The notes: generated by a model not told the origin, from the sequence alone. Positions 41,234 to 49,874 are shown, counted from the first letter of the stretch. The stretch is 64,000 nucleotides of DNA from Amycolatopsis vancoresmycina (GCF_000716785.1 NZ_JNYY01000004.1:248001-312000); one strand, 5' to 3'. A program made the numbers and translations.

Positions 41234-42642
41234 GCGGCGACCAGCTCCGGCGCCGTCCGCGTCTTCGGGACGAGCGCCGCGAGCAGCACCCCGGTCAGGG
41301 CGGCCAGCGCCGCCACCGCGAACGTGGCGCGGAAGCCGAACAGCGACGGGACCGGCAGGCCGCCGACGGTGATCGTCAGCTGAGCCAGCATCGCGGCCAT
41401 CACCGCGCTGGAGATCGCCGTGCCGACCGAGCGCATCAGGGAGTTCAGGCCGTTCGCCGACGCTGTTTCGGTGACCGGCACCGAGCCCATGATCAGCGCG
41501 GGCATCGCCGCGTACGCGATGCCGACGCCGGCCCCGATGATCACCGACGCCATGATCAGCTCGAACGCGTTGTCCATCAGCACGATCGCGAACGCGTACC
41601 CGGCGGCGATCACCAGTGCGCCGCTCATCAGCGTCGGGCGCGGGCCGAACCGGGCGATGAGCCGCGCCGAAACCGGCGAGAGCAGCATCATCACCAGGCC
41701 GTTCGGGGCCAGCGTGAGGCCGGACTCGACCATCGTCTGGCCCAGCCCGTAGCCGGTCGACGCCGGGGCCTGCAGCAGCTGCGGGAACGACAACGCCATC
41801 GCGTACAGCGCGAAGCCGACCATGATCGACGCCAGGTTCGTGAACAGCACCGGACGGCGGGCCGACACCCGGAGGTCGACCAGCGGGTCGCGACGGCGCA
41901 GCTGGTAGGCGCCCCAGCCGAGCAGGGCCACGACCGCGACCGCGGCCAGCCCGAGTGTCGGGACGCTGGTCCAGCCCCACGTGCCGCCCTTGACCACCGG
42001 CAGCAGCAGGCAGAGCAGCCCGGCGGCCAGGCCGAGCGCGCCGAAGTAGTCGAACGGCGCCGGCGTGCGCAGCGGCGACTCCGGCACCACGGTGAGGATC
42101 AGCAGCGCGCAGGCCAGCCCGAGCCCGGCGGCGGTCCAGAACAGCACGTGCCAGTCGGCGTTCTCGGCGACCACCGCCGCGACCGGCAGCCCGATGGCGC
42201 CGCCGACGCCGAGCGTCGCGCTCATCAGGGAGATCGCGCCGCCGACGCGTTCGGGCGGGAGCTCGTCGCGCATGATGCTGATGCCGAGCGGGATGACGCC
42301 CATCGCGCAGCCCTGCAGCCCGCGGCCGAGGATCTGGAACGCGAGCGCGCTCGTCGTCGCGGACACCACCGAACCGGCGATGAGCAGCGCGAGGCTGACG
42401 AGGATCATCCGCCGCTTGCCGTAGAGGTCGCCGAGCCGGCCGCTGACCGGGGTGATCACCGACGCGGCCAGCAGCGTCACGGTGACCACCCAGGACGCGT
42501 CGGCCGCCGAGGCGTGGAGCAGCCGCGGGAAGACCGGGATCAGCGGCACGACCAATGTCTGCATGAAGGACGCGACGAGCCCGCACGAAGCGAGCACCAC
42601 GACGATCGCCCGGCCGGACGGCGCGGAACGGGACACCACCAC
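41230..42642 (-). CDS. MFS transporter, DHA2 (14-span) drug exporter type
   Basis: This is a 470-residue exporter from GTG 42642 with about 14 hydrophobic segments. The loop motif A is SGRLGDLYGKRRMILVSL, and motif C-like GVGGAIGLPVAAVVAENADWHVLFW follows. Such proteins use the proton gradient to export drugs or metabolites. The upstream gap holds GTACTTAGTAC, a TetR-type operator shape, though no TetR gene is adjacent. Confidence 0.9.
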   Translation of the reverse strand: MVVSRSAPSGRAIVVVLASCGLVASFMQTLVVPLIPVFPRLLHASAADASWVVTVTLLAASVITPVSGRLGDLYGKRRMILVSLALLIAGSVVSATTSALAFQILGRGLQGCAMGVIPLGISIMRDELPPERVGGAISLMSATLGVGGAIGLPVAAVVAENADWHVLFWTAAGLGLACALLILTVVPESPLRTPAPFDYFGALGLAAGLLCLLLPVVKGGTWGWTSVPTLGLAAVAVVALLGWGAYQLRRRDPLVDLRVSARRPVLFTNLASIMVGFALYAMALSFPQLLQAPASTGYGLGQTMVESGLTLAPNGLVMMLLSPVSARLIARFGPRPTLMSGALVIAAGYAFAIVLMDNAFELIMASVIIGAGVGIAYAAMPALIMGSVPVTETASANGLNSLMRSVGTAISSAVMAAMLAQLTITVGGLPVPSLFGFRATFAVAALAALTGVLLAALVPKTRTAPELVAA

Positions 42643-42653
42643 ACCCCCAGTGT

Positions 42654-42684
42654 GTACTTAGTACGCGTCATGCAACTTCATGCA
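42654..42684. promoter_or_regulatory. Palindrome and direct repeats upstream of the exporter
   Basis: GTACTTAGTAC (42654-42664) is a perfect palindrome around TTA. Two direct repeats TCATGCA (42668-42674 and 42678-42684) follow, exactly 10 bases apart, one helical turn. They lie just upstream of the exporter GTG and probably control it. Confidence 0.45.
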
Positions 42685-42728
42685 CTGTACCTACGGGGTG
42701 ACGGGTTTCCGCATGACTGGCGGGTTCG

Positions 42729-43181
42729 TCACAGCCAGCTGCGCACGCCCCCGTGGCCGGAGCAGGTGCCGGAGCGGTGCTGGCTGTAGCTGTAGGTGCC
42801 GTCCTTGCAGACCGCCGTTGCGCCGGACGGGTTGTCGCCGGGCCGGTGGACGCAGTTGCCGTCCGAGTTCCGGTAGTAGTCCGCGGCGCAGCCGGTGGGC
42901 GCCGGCGCGGCCGGGGTCGTCGTCCGCGGCGCCTTGGACTTCGGCGCGGTCGTCTTCGGGGCGGCCGGGGTCGTGGTGACGACCGGCGCCGCGGAGGACG
43001 TTGCCGGCACCGAAGCCGGCGTGGGTGTCTCGGTCGGCGCCGGATACGCCGGAGCTGAATACGTCGGACTCGCGGGGGCGAGAACGCCGAGATTCCCGGC
43101 GTCCTTGGGCGGCACCGCACCGGCCCCACACCCCGCGACCAGGACACCCGCGGCCAGTACCGCGCCGAGCTTCATCCGCAC
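42729..43181 (-). CDS. DUF3761 lipoprotein
   Basis: This 150-residue protein has a lipoprotein signal: the lipobox LVAGC puts the lipidated cysteine at C18. A long low-complexity linker rich in Pro, Thr and Ala (about residues 35-95) follows. The C-terminal DUF3761 module is GCAADYYRNSDGNCVHRPGD, followed by an AVCKDGTYSYSQHRSGTCSGHGGV stretch, with four cysteines likely to form disulfides. It is anchored outside the membrane, role unknown. It converges on nothing and is divergent from the histidine kinase. Confidence 0.82.
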   Translation of the reverse strand: MRMKLGAVLAAGVLVAGCGAGAVPPKDAGNLGVLAPASPTYSAPAYPAPTETPTPASVPATSSAAPVVTTTPAAPKTTAPKSKAPRTTTPAAPAPTGCAADYYRNSDGNCVHRPGDNPSGATAVCKDGTYSYSQHRSGTCSGHGGVRSWL

Positions 43182-43266
43182 GCCGACTCCTTAGCCTGAC
43201 GAAGTAATGCCGCAGGAGTCGGCGGAACGAGCCCGGCTGTTACGCGTGTTCTCCTAAACTTTCCGC

Positions 43267-44334
43267 ATGTCCTGGTTGCGGCGGTACGCGGCGGAGCTCG
43301 CGGTCGTCGTCGCGGTGCTCGCCGGCTCGGTCTTCGCCGTCCTCAACGACGGCGCCAAGCCCGCGCACCACGCCGCGGCCGGGTGGGTGCTCACCGTCCT
43401 CTGCTGCGCCGCCCTGTTCCTCCGGCGCCGGTACCCGCTGGGCGTCGCCGCGTTCGCGCTCGTCTGCTGCGCGCTCTACTACCCGCTGACCGATCCCGAC
43501 GGCCTGGTGCTGCTCGCCTTCGCGTACGCGCTCTACAACGCCGCCGCGGCGGGGCGGATCCGCGGGGCCGCGCTGCTCGTCGTCGCCGCGATGGCCGGGG
43601 TCGCGGTCGGCGAAGTCAGCTCGCGGACCGGGCGGCACGTCGACAACTTCGCGTTCTTCCTGATGACCGGCTGGTTCGTCGCGCTGGTCGCGGGCGGCGC
43701 CGTCGCGCACTACCGGGCCGAGGCCGAGCGCACCAAGGAGGCCGAGGCGCGGGCGCGCGCCACCGAGGAACGCCTGCGCATCGCGCGGGAACTGCACGAC
43801 GTCCTCGGCCACCACCTGTCCCTGATCAACGTCCAGGCCGGCGCCGCGCTGCACCGCCGTGACCCGGAGCAGGCCGAGGCGGCACTCGGGGCGATCAAGG
43901 ACGCCAGCAAGACCGCACTCCAGGAGTTGCGCGCGACGCTCGGGATGCTCCGCAACACCGGCGGGCCGAGTCTGCAGCGGGTCGCGGAGCTGGCCGAGTC
44001 GGTCGGCGCCTCCGGGGTGACTGTGCGCACCGAAATCGACGGCGTCGCCCGGGACCTGCCGCCGGAGGTCGAGCACGCGGCGTTCCGGGTGGTGCAGGAG
44101 GCGTTAACGAACGTTAGCAAGCATGCCGGCGCGAAGACCGTCGTCGTCCGGCTCGGGTACGGCGCCGACGAGCTGTCCGTGCAGGTCGACGACGACGGCC
44201 GCGGCGGTGCGGCGCCGGCGGGCAACGGCATCCGCGGGATGGCTGAACGTGCGCGGGCGCTCGGAGGCGACGTCACCGCGGCGCCGCGCGAAGGCGGCGG
44301 ATACCGGGTGCGCGCCCGGCTGCCGGTGCGATGA
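43267..44334 (+). CDS. Sensor histidine kinase, NarL/DesK-type (HisKA_3)
   Basis: This is a 355-residue membrane kinase with four to five hydrophobic spans in residues 8-148. The phosphoacceptor is H177 in ERLRIARELHDVLGHHLSLI. The ATPase part has EVEHAAFRVVQEALTNVSKHAGA (N box), VQVDDDGRG and GNGIRGMAERARALGG. It phosphorylates the response regulator that begins 7 bases downstream. The signal is probably membrane-derived. A TTA codon lies in a copy of the GTTAAC palindrome. Confidence 0.92.
   Translation: MSWLRRYAAELAVVVAVLAGSVFAVLNDGAKPAHHAAAGWVLTVLCCAALFLRRRYPLGVAAFALVCCALYYPLTDPDGLVLLAFAYALYNAAAAGRIRGAALLVVAAMAGVAVGEVSSRTGRHVDNFAFFLMTGWFVALVAGGAVAHYRAEAERTKEAEARARATEERLRIARELHDVLGHHLSLINVQAGAALHRRDPEQAEAALGAIKDASKTALQELRATLGMLRNTGGPSLQRVAELAESVGASGVTVRTEIDGVARDLPPEVEHAAFRVVQEALTNVSKHAGAKTVVVRLGYGADELSVQVDDDGRGGAAPAGNGIRGMAERARALGGDVTAAPREGGGYRVRARLPVR
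44103..44118. repeat. GTTAAC-family palindrome, in the histidine kinase gene
   Basis: GTTAACGAACGTTAGC matches GTTAACGNNCGTTAAC at 13 of 14 fixed bases. It falls in the N box of the kinase and supplies a TTA codon. Confidence 0.6.
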
Positions 44335-44341
44335 TGGGCCG

Positions 44342-45007
44342 ATGATCCGGGTCCTGCTCGTCGACGACCAGCGGCTGGTCCGCGCCGGATTCCGGTCCAT
44401 TCTGGACGGCGAGGACGACATCGCCGTCGTGGCCGAGGCCGCGAACGGGCGCGAGGCGCTGCAGGCCGCGCACGACCACCACCCGGACGTCGTGCTGATG
44501 GACATCCGCATGCCCGTGCTCGACGGCCTCGCCGCCACCCGGCACCTCCTCGAAGACCCGGGCGTGCCCACGAAGGTCGTCATCCTCACGACGTTCGACC
44601 TCGACGAAGACGTCTACGGCGCGCTGCGCGCGGGCGCGAGCGGCTTCCTGGTCAAGGACACCGAACCCGAGGAGCTGATCCACGCCGTCCGCGTCGTCGC
44701 CCGCGGCGACGCGCTGCTGGCGCCGTCGATCACCCGGCGGCTGATCGCGGAGTTCGCCGCGCGCGTCACCCGCCCGGCGCCGTCGCCGGCCCTCGACCGG
44801 CTCACCGACCGCGAACGCGAAGTGCTGTCGCTGGTCGCGGCCGGGCTGTCGAACGACGAAATCGCCCGCGAGCTGACGCTCAGCCCCGCGACGGCGAAGA
44901 CGCACGTCAGCCGCATCATGACCAAGACCGGCAAGCGGGACCGGGCGCAGCTCGTCGTTCTCGCTTACGAGTCGGGCGCGGTGACGCCCCGCTGGCTGAC
45001 GCCCTGA
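44342..45007 (+). CDS. LuxR/NarL-type response regulator
   Basis: This is a 221-residue response regulator from ATG 44342. The receiver domain has the phosphorylated D54 in DVVLMDIRMPVLDG and the switch Lys in GFLVKDTEPEEL. The C-terminal LuxR helix-turn-helix is LTDREREVLSLVAAGLSNDEIARELTLSPATAKTHVSRIM. It is the partner of the adjacent kinase. Its target is probably the MMPL gene just downstream, through the inverted repeat at 45009-45030. Confidence 0.93.
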   Translation: MIRVLLVDDQRLVRAGFRSILDGEDDIAVVAEAANGREALQAAHDHHPDVVLMDIRMPVLDGLAATRHLLEDPGVPTKVVILTTFDLDEDVYGALRAGASGFLVKDTEPEELIHAVRVVARGDALLAPSITRRLIAEFAARVTRPAPSPALDRLTDREREVLSLVAAGLSNDEIARELTLSPATAKTHVSRIMTKTGKRDRAQLVVLAYESGAVTPRWLTP

Positions 45008-45008
45008 G

Positions 45009-45030
45009 CCGTACTCCCACGGGAGTACGG
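45009..45030. promoter_or_regulatory. Perfect inverted repeat, candidate response-regulator site
   Basis: CCGTACTCCC-AC-GGGAGTACGG has perfect 10-base arms, one base after the response regulator stop and 92 bases before the MMPL start. It may bind the NarL-type regulator; as a hairpin it could also act as a terminator, but no tail follows. Confidence 0.55.
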
Positions 45031-45121
45031 GAAACGCCTTAAGGGACACCGCCGGGAGCACGTCAAGTGTCCTCCCGTGCGCGACGCGGAGCAGGGCCGG
45101 TTTCGCGAATCCTTGTCCGCC

Positions 45122-47179
45122 ATGGACACCATCACTCGCCCCACCGGGGGAAGCCTGGCCCGCGTGGCCGGCTGGGCGCAGCGCCACCGGTGGCTCGCCG
45201 TCGCACTCTGGGCGCTGGTTCTCATCGGCGTCACGGTCACGTCCCGCCTCACCGGCAGCGCGTTCCACGACGACAACTCGCTGCCCGGCACCGAATCGCA
45301 GCAGGTCGCCGACCTGCTGGACCACACCGCGCAATCCGGCGCGAGCGCGCAGATCGTGCTGAAGGCCGACGGCGTGACGGGGCTCGCCGGCGAGCGTGCC
45401 GCGGTCGAAAACATTCTGCGAAATGTCCGATTGCAGCCACACGTGCGGTTGGTGACCAACCCGTTCGAGGCGCTGTCGTCCGACGGCCGGATCGGCTACG
45501 CCACCATCACCTTCGACGCGGCATCGACCGAGCTCCCGTACGACGACATCGTGAAGTTCGCCGACACCGCGAAGCAGGGCGGCCCCGTCGAGGTCGCCCT
45601 CGCCGGCGATCCGATCGAGCGGATCTCCGGCGGCGGCGGGCCCGCGGAAGGCGTCGGGCTGCTCGCCGCGCTGGTCATCCTCGTGTTCCTGTTCCGGTCA
45701 CTGCTCGCGGCCGGGCTGCCGGTGCTCACCGCGGTGTTCGCCGTCGGCAGCACGCTCGGCGTGATCACCGTCGTCTCGCACTTCGTCGACATCGCCTCCT
45801 ACACCTCGCCGCTGATGATGCTGGTCGGGTTCGGCGTCGGCGTGGACTACGCGCTGCTGATCTTCTCCCGCTACCGCACGGAGATCCTCGCCGGGCACGA
45901 CCGCGACACGGCCACCCGGCGGGCGCTCGACACCGCGGGCCGTTCGGTGCTGTTCGCCGGGACGACGGTCATCATCGCGCTGCTCGGCCTGCTCGCGCTC
46001 GGACTCGGCGGGCTGCGCGGTGTGGCGCTGTCCGTCGCGCTCACCGTCCTGATGACGATGCTCGCGTCGGTGACGCTCCTGCCCGCGTTGCTGTCGCTGT
46101 TCGGCGAGCGGCTCGAACGCGGCATCCGCCGGCACGCCGCGAAACGCGACCACGCGCGGCTCTGGCGGCGGCTCGCGGAGGGCGTCCAGCGACGTCCCGC
46201 GGCGCCGCTGGCGATCGGCTTGCTCCTCCTCATCGGGCTGTCGATCCCGGCTGCGGGGATGCGCCTCGGGTTCGCCGACGCGAGCACCGATCCCGCCGGA
46301 TCGACCACGCGGAAGGCCTACGACCTGCTGGCCGAGGGCTTCGGGCCGGGCTTCACCGGCCCGCTGGTGGTGCTCGGCGTCGACGGCGATCCCGTCGCGG
46401 TGCAGCAGACGCTCGCGTCGACACCGGGCATCGCCCGCGCGCTGCCGCCGATGGGCCGGACCGTCCTCGCGTTCCCGGCGACGTCGCCGCAGGACGAAGC
46501 GACCGCCGAGCTGGTGACACGCCTGCGGACCGACGTCCTCCCGAATCTGCCGGGCCACTACCTCGTCGGCGGATCGGTCGCGGCCGCGACGGACTTCGCC
46601 GGCGCCGTCGCCGATCGGCTGCCGCTGTTCGTGCTGGTCGTCGTGGGGCTGTCCGCGCTGCTGCTGATGGTGGTGTTCCGGTCGATCCTCGTCCCGCTCA
46701 AGGCGGCCGTGCTGAACCTGCTGAGCATCGGCGCCTCGCTCGGCGTGATGACGCTCGTGTTCGGCGACGGCTGGTTCGGCGCGCAGCCCGGCCCGATCGA
46801 GGCGTTCGTCCCGGTGATGATCTTCGCGATCGTCTTCGGGCTGTCGATGGACTACGAGGTGTTCCTCGTGTCGCGGATGCACGAGGAGTGGCGGCGCACG
46901 GGCGACGCACGGCTGGCGGTGCGCGAAGGGCTCGCCGCGACCGGCGGCGTGATCACCGCGGCCGGCGCGATCATGGTGCTGGTGTTCGGCGCGTTCCTGC
47001 TCGACCCGTCGCGGATGCTGGCACAGTTCGGCCTCGGGCTGGCGGTCGCGGTGCTGCTGGACGCGCTGGTGATCCGCTGCCTGGTCGTCCCGGCGGTGAT
47101 GCGCCTGCTCGGCGCCCGGGCGTGGTGGCTGCCGCGGTGGCTGGACCGCCGGCTGCCGCACCTCGCGCTGGAGCCGTGA
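45122..47179 (+). CDS. MMPL family RND-type membrane transporter
   Basis: This is a 685-residue transporter from ATG 45122, with about 12 spans in two matched halves. The first half ends with MMLVGFGVGVDYALLIFSRYR and the second with VFGLSMDYEVFLVSRMHEEW, the paired D-Y signatures of the proton relay. SIGASLGVMTLVFGDGWFG follows the second-half pattern. It exports lipids or amphiphilic drugs by proton motive force. The two-component system upstream is likely to control it. Confidence 0.92.
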   Translation: MDTITRPTGGSLARVAGWAQRHRWLAVALWALVLIGVTVTSRLTGSAFHDDNSLPGTESQQVADLLDHTAQSGASAQIVLKADGVTGLAGERAAVENILRNVRLQPHVRLVTNPFEALSSDGRIGYATITFDAASTELPYDDIVKFADTAKQGGPVEVALAGDPIERISGGGGPAEGVGLLAALVILVFLFRSLLAAGLPVLTAVFAVGSTLGVITVVSHFVDIASYTSPLMMLVGFGVGVDYALLIFSRYRTEILAGHDRDTATRRALDTAGRSVLFAGTTVIIALLGLLALGLGGLRGVALSVALTVLMTMLASVTLLPALLSLFGERLERGIRRHAAKRDHARLWRRLAEGVQRRPAAPLAIGLLLLIGLSIPAAGMRLGFADASTDPAGSTTRKAYDLLAEGFGPGFTGPLVVLGVDGDPVAVQQTLASTPGIARALPPMGRTVLAFPATSPQDEATAELVTRLRTDVLPNLPGHYLVGGSVAAATDFAGAVADRLPLFVLVVVGLSALLLMVVFRSILVPLKAAVLNLLSIGASLGVMTLVFGDGWFGAQPGPIEAFVPVMIFAIVFGLSMDYEVFLVSRMHEEWRRTGDARLAVREGLAATGGVITAAGAIMVLVFGAFLLDPSRMLAQFGLGLAVAVLLDALVIRCLVVPAVMRLLGARAWWLPRWLDRRLPHLALEP
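45422..45434. repeat. Dispersed repeat, copy 2 (AATGTCCGATTGC)
   Basis: AATGTCCGATTGC occurs in the MMPL gene, coding NVRLQ with rare CGA and TTG codons. The 17 bases GCGAAATGTCCGATTGC are identical to those in the GH92 gene. Confidence 0.55.
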
Positions 47180-47183
47180 AGCA

Positions 47184-47214
47184 GGGATGGCCACCACGGC
47201 GTGGCGGCCATCCC
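47184..47214. terminator. Terminator hairpin after the MMPL gene
   Basis: GGGATGGCC (47184-47192) pairs with GGCCATCCC (47206-47214), and the stem continues inside through CCAC/GTGG around GGC. It begins 4 bases after the MMPL stop. Confidence 0.75.
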
Positions 47215-47344
47215 CCTCCCCCTCGGCGCGCGCCGGCCGACGTGGATCCCCGGCGCCGAGTGACGTTACCGATCCCGGGGGAAAGCGCGGGCGGTCTCGG
47301 GCGCGGGGCGTCGACCTGCGGTTTCCGCGCACGCGGGCGGCGCC

Positions 47345-47364
47345 GACCGGCAGAATTGCCGGTC
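47345..47364. terminator. Terminator hairpin at the end of the GH92 gene
   Basis: GACCGGC-AGAATT-GCCGGTC has perfect 7-base arms and abuts the GH92 stop codon on the opposite strand. The 130 bases between this and the MMPL hairpin show no gene. Confidence 0.6.
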
Positions 47365-49699
47365 AGCTCCCCCAGGCCGCCGGCGTTTCGGACAGGCGGA
47401 ACGCCAGCGTGCCGCCGGTCCGCAGGAAGGAGGCGTCGAGCTTCCAGTCCCGCTGCGGCCGTCCCGACCGCCGGACGTCGGCGACGTACTTCCCGCTGCC
47501 GGACGTCGTGATCCGGATCGGCGCGCCGCCCGCCGGCCGGATCACTGCGCTGGGGAACAGCGGGCTCGAGAGCAGCAGTTCCGCGGTGCCGGGCGTCCGG
47601 GGGTAGAGGCCGAGCGCGGCGAAGACGTACCAGGCGGACATCGTGCCGAGGTCGTCGTTCCCGGGCAGTCCCGCCGGGCCGGTCGTGTAGACGGTGGTCA
47701 CCAGCTGCCGGACGGTCTCCTGCGTCTTCGCCGGCTGCCCGAGCTCGTTGTACAGCCACGGCGCGTGGATGTCGGGCTCGTTCGTCGGGTCGTACTTGAG
47801 CGGGCCGCCGCCCTTGAGCTGCCAGTTCCCGTTCGCGTCGTGGAAGAAGGCGTCGAGACGGGTGACCGCGGCGGTCTTGCCGCCCATGGCGTCGGCGAGG
47901 CCGGACACGTCCTGCGGGACCATCCAGGTGTAGGCCGCCGCACTGCCCTGCGCGAAGCCGCGGTCGCTCGCCGGGTCGAACGGGGTCACCCAGCCGCCGT
48001 CGAGGTTGCGCGCCTGCGCATACCCGGTCGCGGGATTGAAGACGTTCCGCCAGTACGCGCCCCGGGCGCGCATCTCCGCAGCTTCGCGCGGGCGACCCAG
48101 CAGCTCCGCGAAATGTCCGATTGCGGAGTCGGCGACGGCGTCTTCGAGCGTCTCGGCGGCGCCGCCCCAGCAGTGGCAGACGTCGTTGGGTGCGTAGTGC
48201 GACGTCAGGTACTGCGCGAGGTTCGGCCGCTGTCCGACGCACTGGCCGGGGCAGCCGCCGTCCTGCAGTCCCTCCGGGCGGGGGGCGGTCGCCTGCCGGT
48301 ACAGCGAGTCGAACGCGCCGCGGTAGTCGAAGTTGCGCACGCCCATGGCGTAGAAGGTCGCGACGGTCGCCGCGGACGGGTCGCCGGTCATCACGTGCGT
48401 TGCGCCGTTGACGTGCACCCAGCGGTCCCAGACGCCGTCGTTCTGGCGGGCGTAATTGTACAGCGACTGTACGAAATTCCCGGCTATGTGCGGTTGCAGC
48501 AACGCCAGCAGCTGCACCTGCGCGCGGTACTGGTCCCAGCCGGAGAAGTTCGAGTACTGCGCGTCCTGCCCGCGCTCGACACGGTGGGGTTTGCGGTCCA
48601 TGCCCAGGTACTGGCCGTCGACGTCGCTGACGAGGTTGGGCTGCTGGAGGCTGTGGTAGAGCGCGGTGGTGAAGACGATCCGCTGGTTCGCCGTGCCGCC
48701 GCCGACCTCCACGCGGCTCAGCTCGGTGTTCCAGGCTTTCTTCGTCCTCGCGGCGATGCTTTCCACCGTGGACCTGTCCGATTGCTCGGCCGCCAGGTTG
48801 CGCTCGGCGCCTTCGAGGGAGACGTAGGAGATCGCGATGCGCATGGTGACGTCGCTGCCGGGTGCGAAGGTGACGTACCCGCCCGAGCCGCGGCCGGCGC
48901 GGTCCTTGCCGGTCGCGTAGCCTTCGCCGCCGGTCTGGTCGAGGCCGCCGGGCTGCAGCGTCGCGTCCTTCCACGTTCCCGTGCCGGTGAAGGGCCGGTC
49001 GAACCGCGCGGTGAAGTGCCGGCGGTAGTAGGACTTGCGGTTGTTGACGCCGCCGTTCGCGCGACGGCCGCAGAACGCACCGGTGAGCACGGACCCGGTG
49101 ACCGTGCGGTTCGCCGGATCGAGGTGGGTCTCGGCGTCCTCGCTGCCGTTGAGGGAGTTCGAGGTGCGGAACAGCAGGGACGCGGGCTTGTCCTTCGGGT
49201 AGTGCAGGGCGGCGATCGCGGTGCGCTCGGTCGCCGCTGCGTCAGTGGCGACGCCGTTCTGCAGGACGAGACGGTACCGTCCCGGCGTCGCGGCTTCGTC
49301 TCCGTGACTGAAGTTGCTCGCGTAGACAGCGTCGGTGGTGTCGGCGGTCGGCGAGGAGGTGACGTCGCCGGCGAAGGGCAGGATCGGCACGTCGCCGGCG
49401 GCGCCCGGGTTGCAGCCGGCGCCGTTGACGTGGGTGAGGCTGAAGCCGCGGATGCGAGTGGTGTCGTACTGGTAGCCGTTGGCGGCGCCGGTCGACGTCT
49501 GGTCGCCGCGGGTGCTGGTCGGGCTCCAGGCGAGCATCCCGAACGGCGCGGTCGCACCGGGGTAGGTGTTGCCGTCGCCCGCCGAGCCGATGAGCGGGTC
49601 GACGAAGTCGGCGGGGCTGAGGTCGGCGGCGGCTGACATCGTTGTCAACGTCGAGGCGAGGAGGGCGGCGGCGAGTGCCACCGTGACGGGACGGCGCAT
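47363..49699 (-). CDS. Secreted glycoside hydrolase family 92 (alpha-mannosidase)
   Basis: This is a 778-residue protein with a Sec signal peptide (MRRPVTVALAAALLAS, cleavage near residue 24). The GH92 N-terminal domain has DPLIGSAGDGNTYPGATAPFGMLAWSPTS and RGFSLTHVNGAGC. The catalytic (alpha/alpha)6 part has the family residues in NEPDIHAPWLYNELGQPAKTQ and GNDDLGTMSAWYVFAALGLYP. It is a calcium-dependent exo-acting alpha-mannosidase, secreted. It is preceded at 9 bases by the palindrome TTAACGCGCGTTAA, a LacI-type operator shape. An internal DNA stretch at 48100-48126 is shared with the FAD oxidoreductase gene. Confidence 0.92.
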   Translation of the reverse strand: MRRPVTVALAAALLASTLTTMSAAADLSPADFVDPLIGSAGDGNTYPGATAPFGMLAWSPTSTRGDQTSTGAANGYQYDTTRIRGFSLTHVNGAGCNPGAAGDVPILPFAGDVTSSPTADTTDAVYASNFSHGDEAATPGRYRLVLQNGVATDAAATERTAIAALHYPKDKPASLLFRTSNSLNGSEDAETHLDPANRTVTGSVLTGAFCGRRANGGVNNRKSYYRRHFTARFDRPFTGTGTWKDATLQPGGLDQTGGEGYATGKDRAGRGSGGYVTFAPGSDVTMRIAISYVSLEGAERNLAAEQSDRSTVESIAARTKKAWNTELSRVEVGGGTANQRIVFTTALYHSLQQPNLVSDVDGQYLGMDRKPHRVERGQDAQYSNFSGWDQYRAQVQLLALLQPHIAGNFVQSLYNYARQNDGVWDRWVHVNGATHVMTGDPSAATVATFYAMGVRNFDYRGAFDSLYRQATAPRPEGLQDGGCPGQCVGQRPNLAQYLTSHYAPNDVCHCWGGAAETLEDAVADSAIGHFAELLGRPREAAEMRARGAYWRNVFNPATGYAQARNLDGGWVTPFDPASDRGFAQGSAAAYTWMVPQDVSGLADAMGGKTAAVTRLDAFFHDANGNWQLKGGGPLKYDPTNEPDIHAPWLYNELGQPAKTQETVRQLVTTVYTTGPAGLPGNDDLGTMSAWYVFAALGLYPRTPGTAELLLSSPLFPSAVIRPAGGAPIRITTSGSGKYVADVRRSGRPQRDWKLDASFLRTGGTLAFRLSETPAAWGS
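48112..48124. repeat. Dispersed repeat, copy 3 (AATGTCCGATTGC)
   Basis: AATGTCCGATTGC occurs inside the GH92 gene, read CGAAAT-GTCCG-ATTGCG with one mismatch between arms. The surrounding 27 bases match copy 1 at 26 positions. Confidence 0.6.
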
Positions 49700-49707
49700 G
49701 GACGGAG

Positions 49708-49723
49708 GTTAACGCGCGTTAAA
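49708..49723. promoter_or_regulatory. GTTAAC-family palindrome upstream of the GH92 gene
   Basis: GTTAACGCGCGTTAAA holds the perfect 14-base palindrome TTAACGCGCGTTAA, with its inner edge 9 bases upstream of the ATG. It scores 13 of 14 against GTTAACGNNCGTTAAC and is the only good intergenic copy. It could be a regulator operator for the GH92 gene. Confidence 0.6.
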
Positions 49724-49874
49724 TGGCTTTCGGGCGAACACAAACGGACAAACTGCCGGACACACCGGTGCCGGCCGGGATCGCCGATCGCCGGAGGTGC
49801 AAGTCCGATCATTCCGAGCACGTCGTCTCCGACCGCGAGTACCGTCGAGCCCCTCGACGGATCGGGGACCGACG

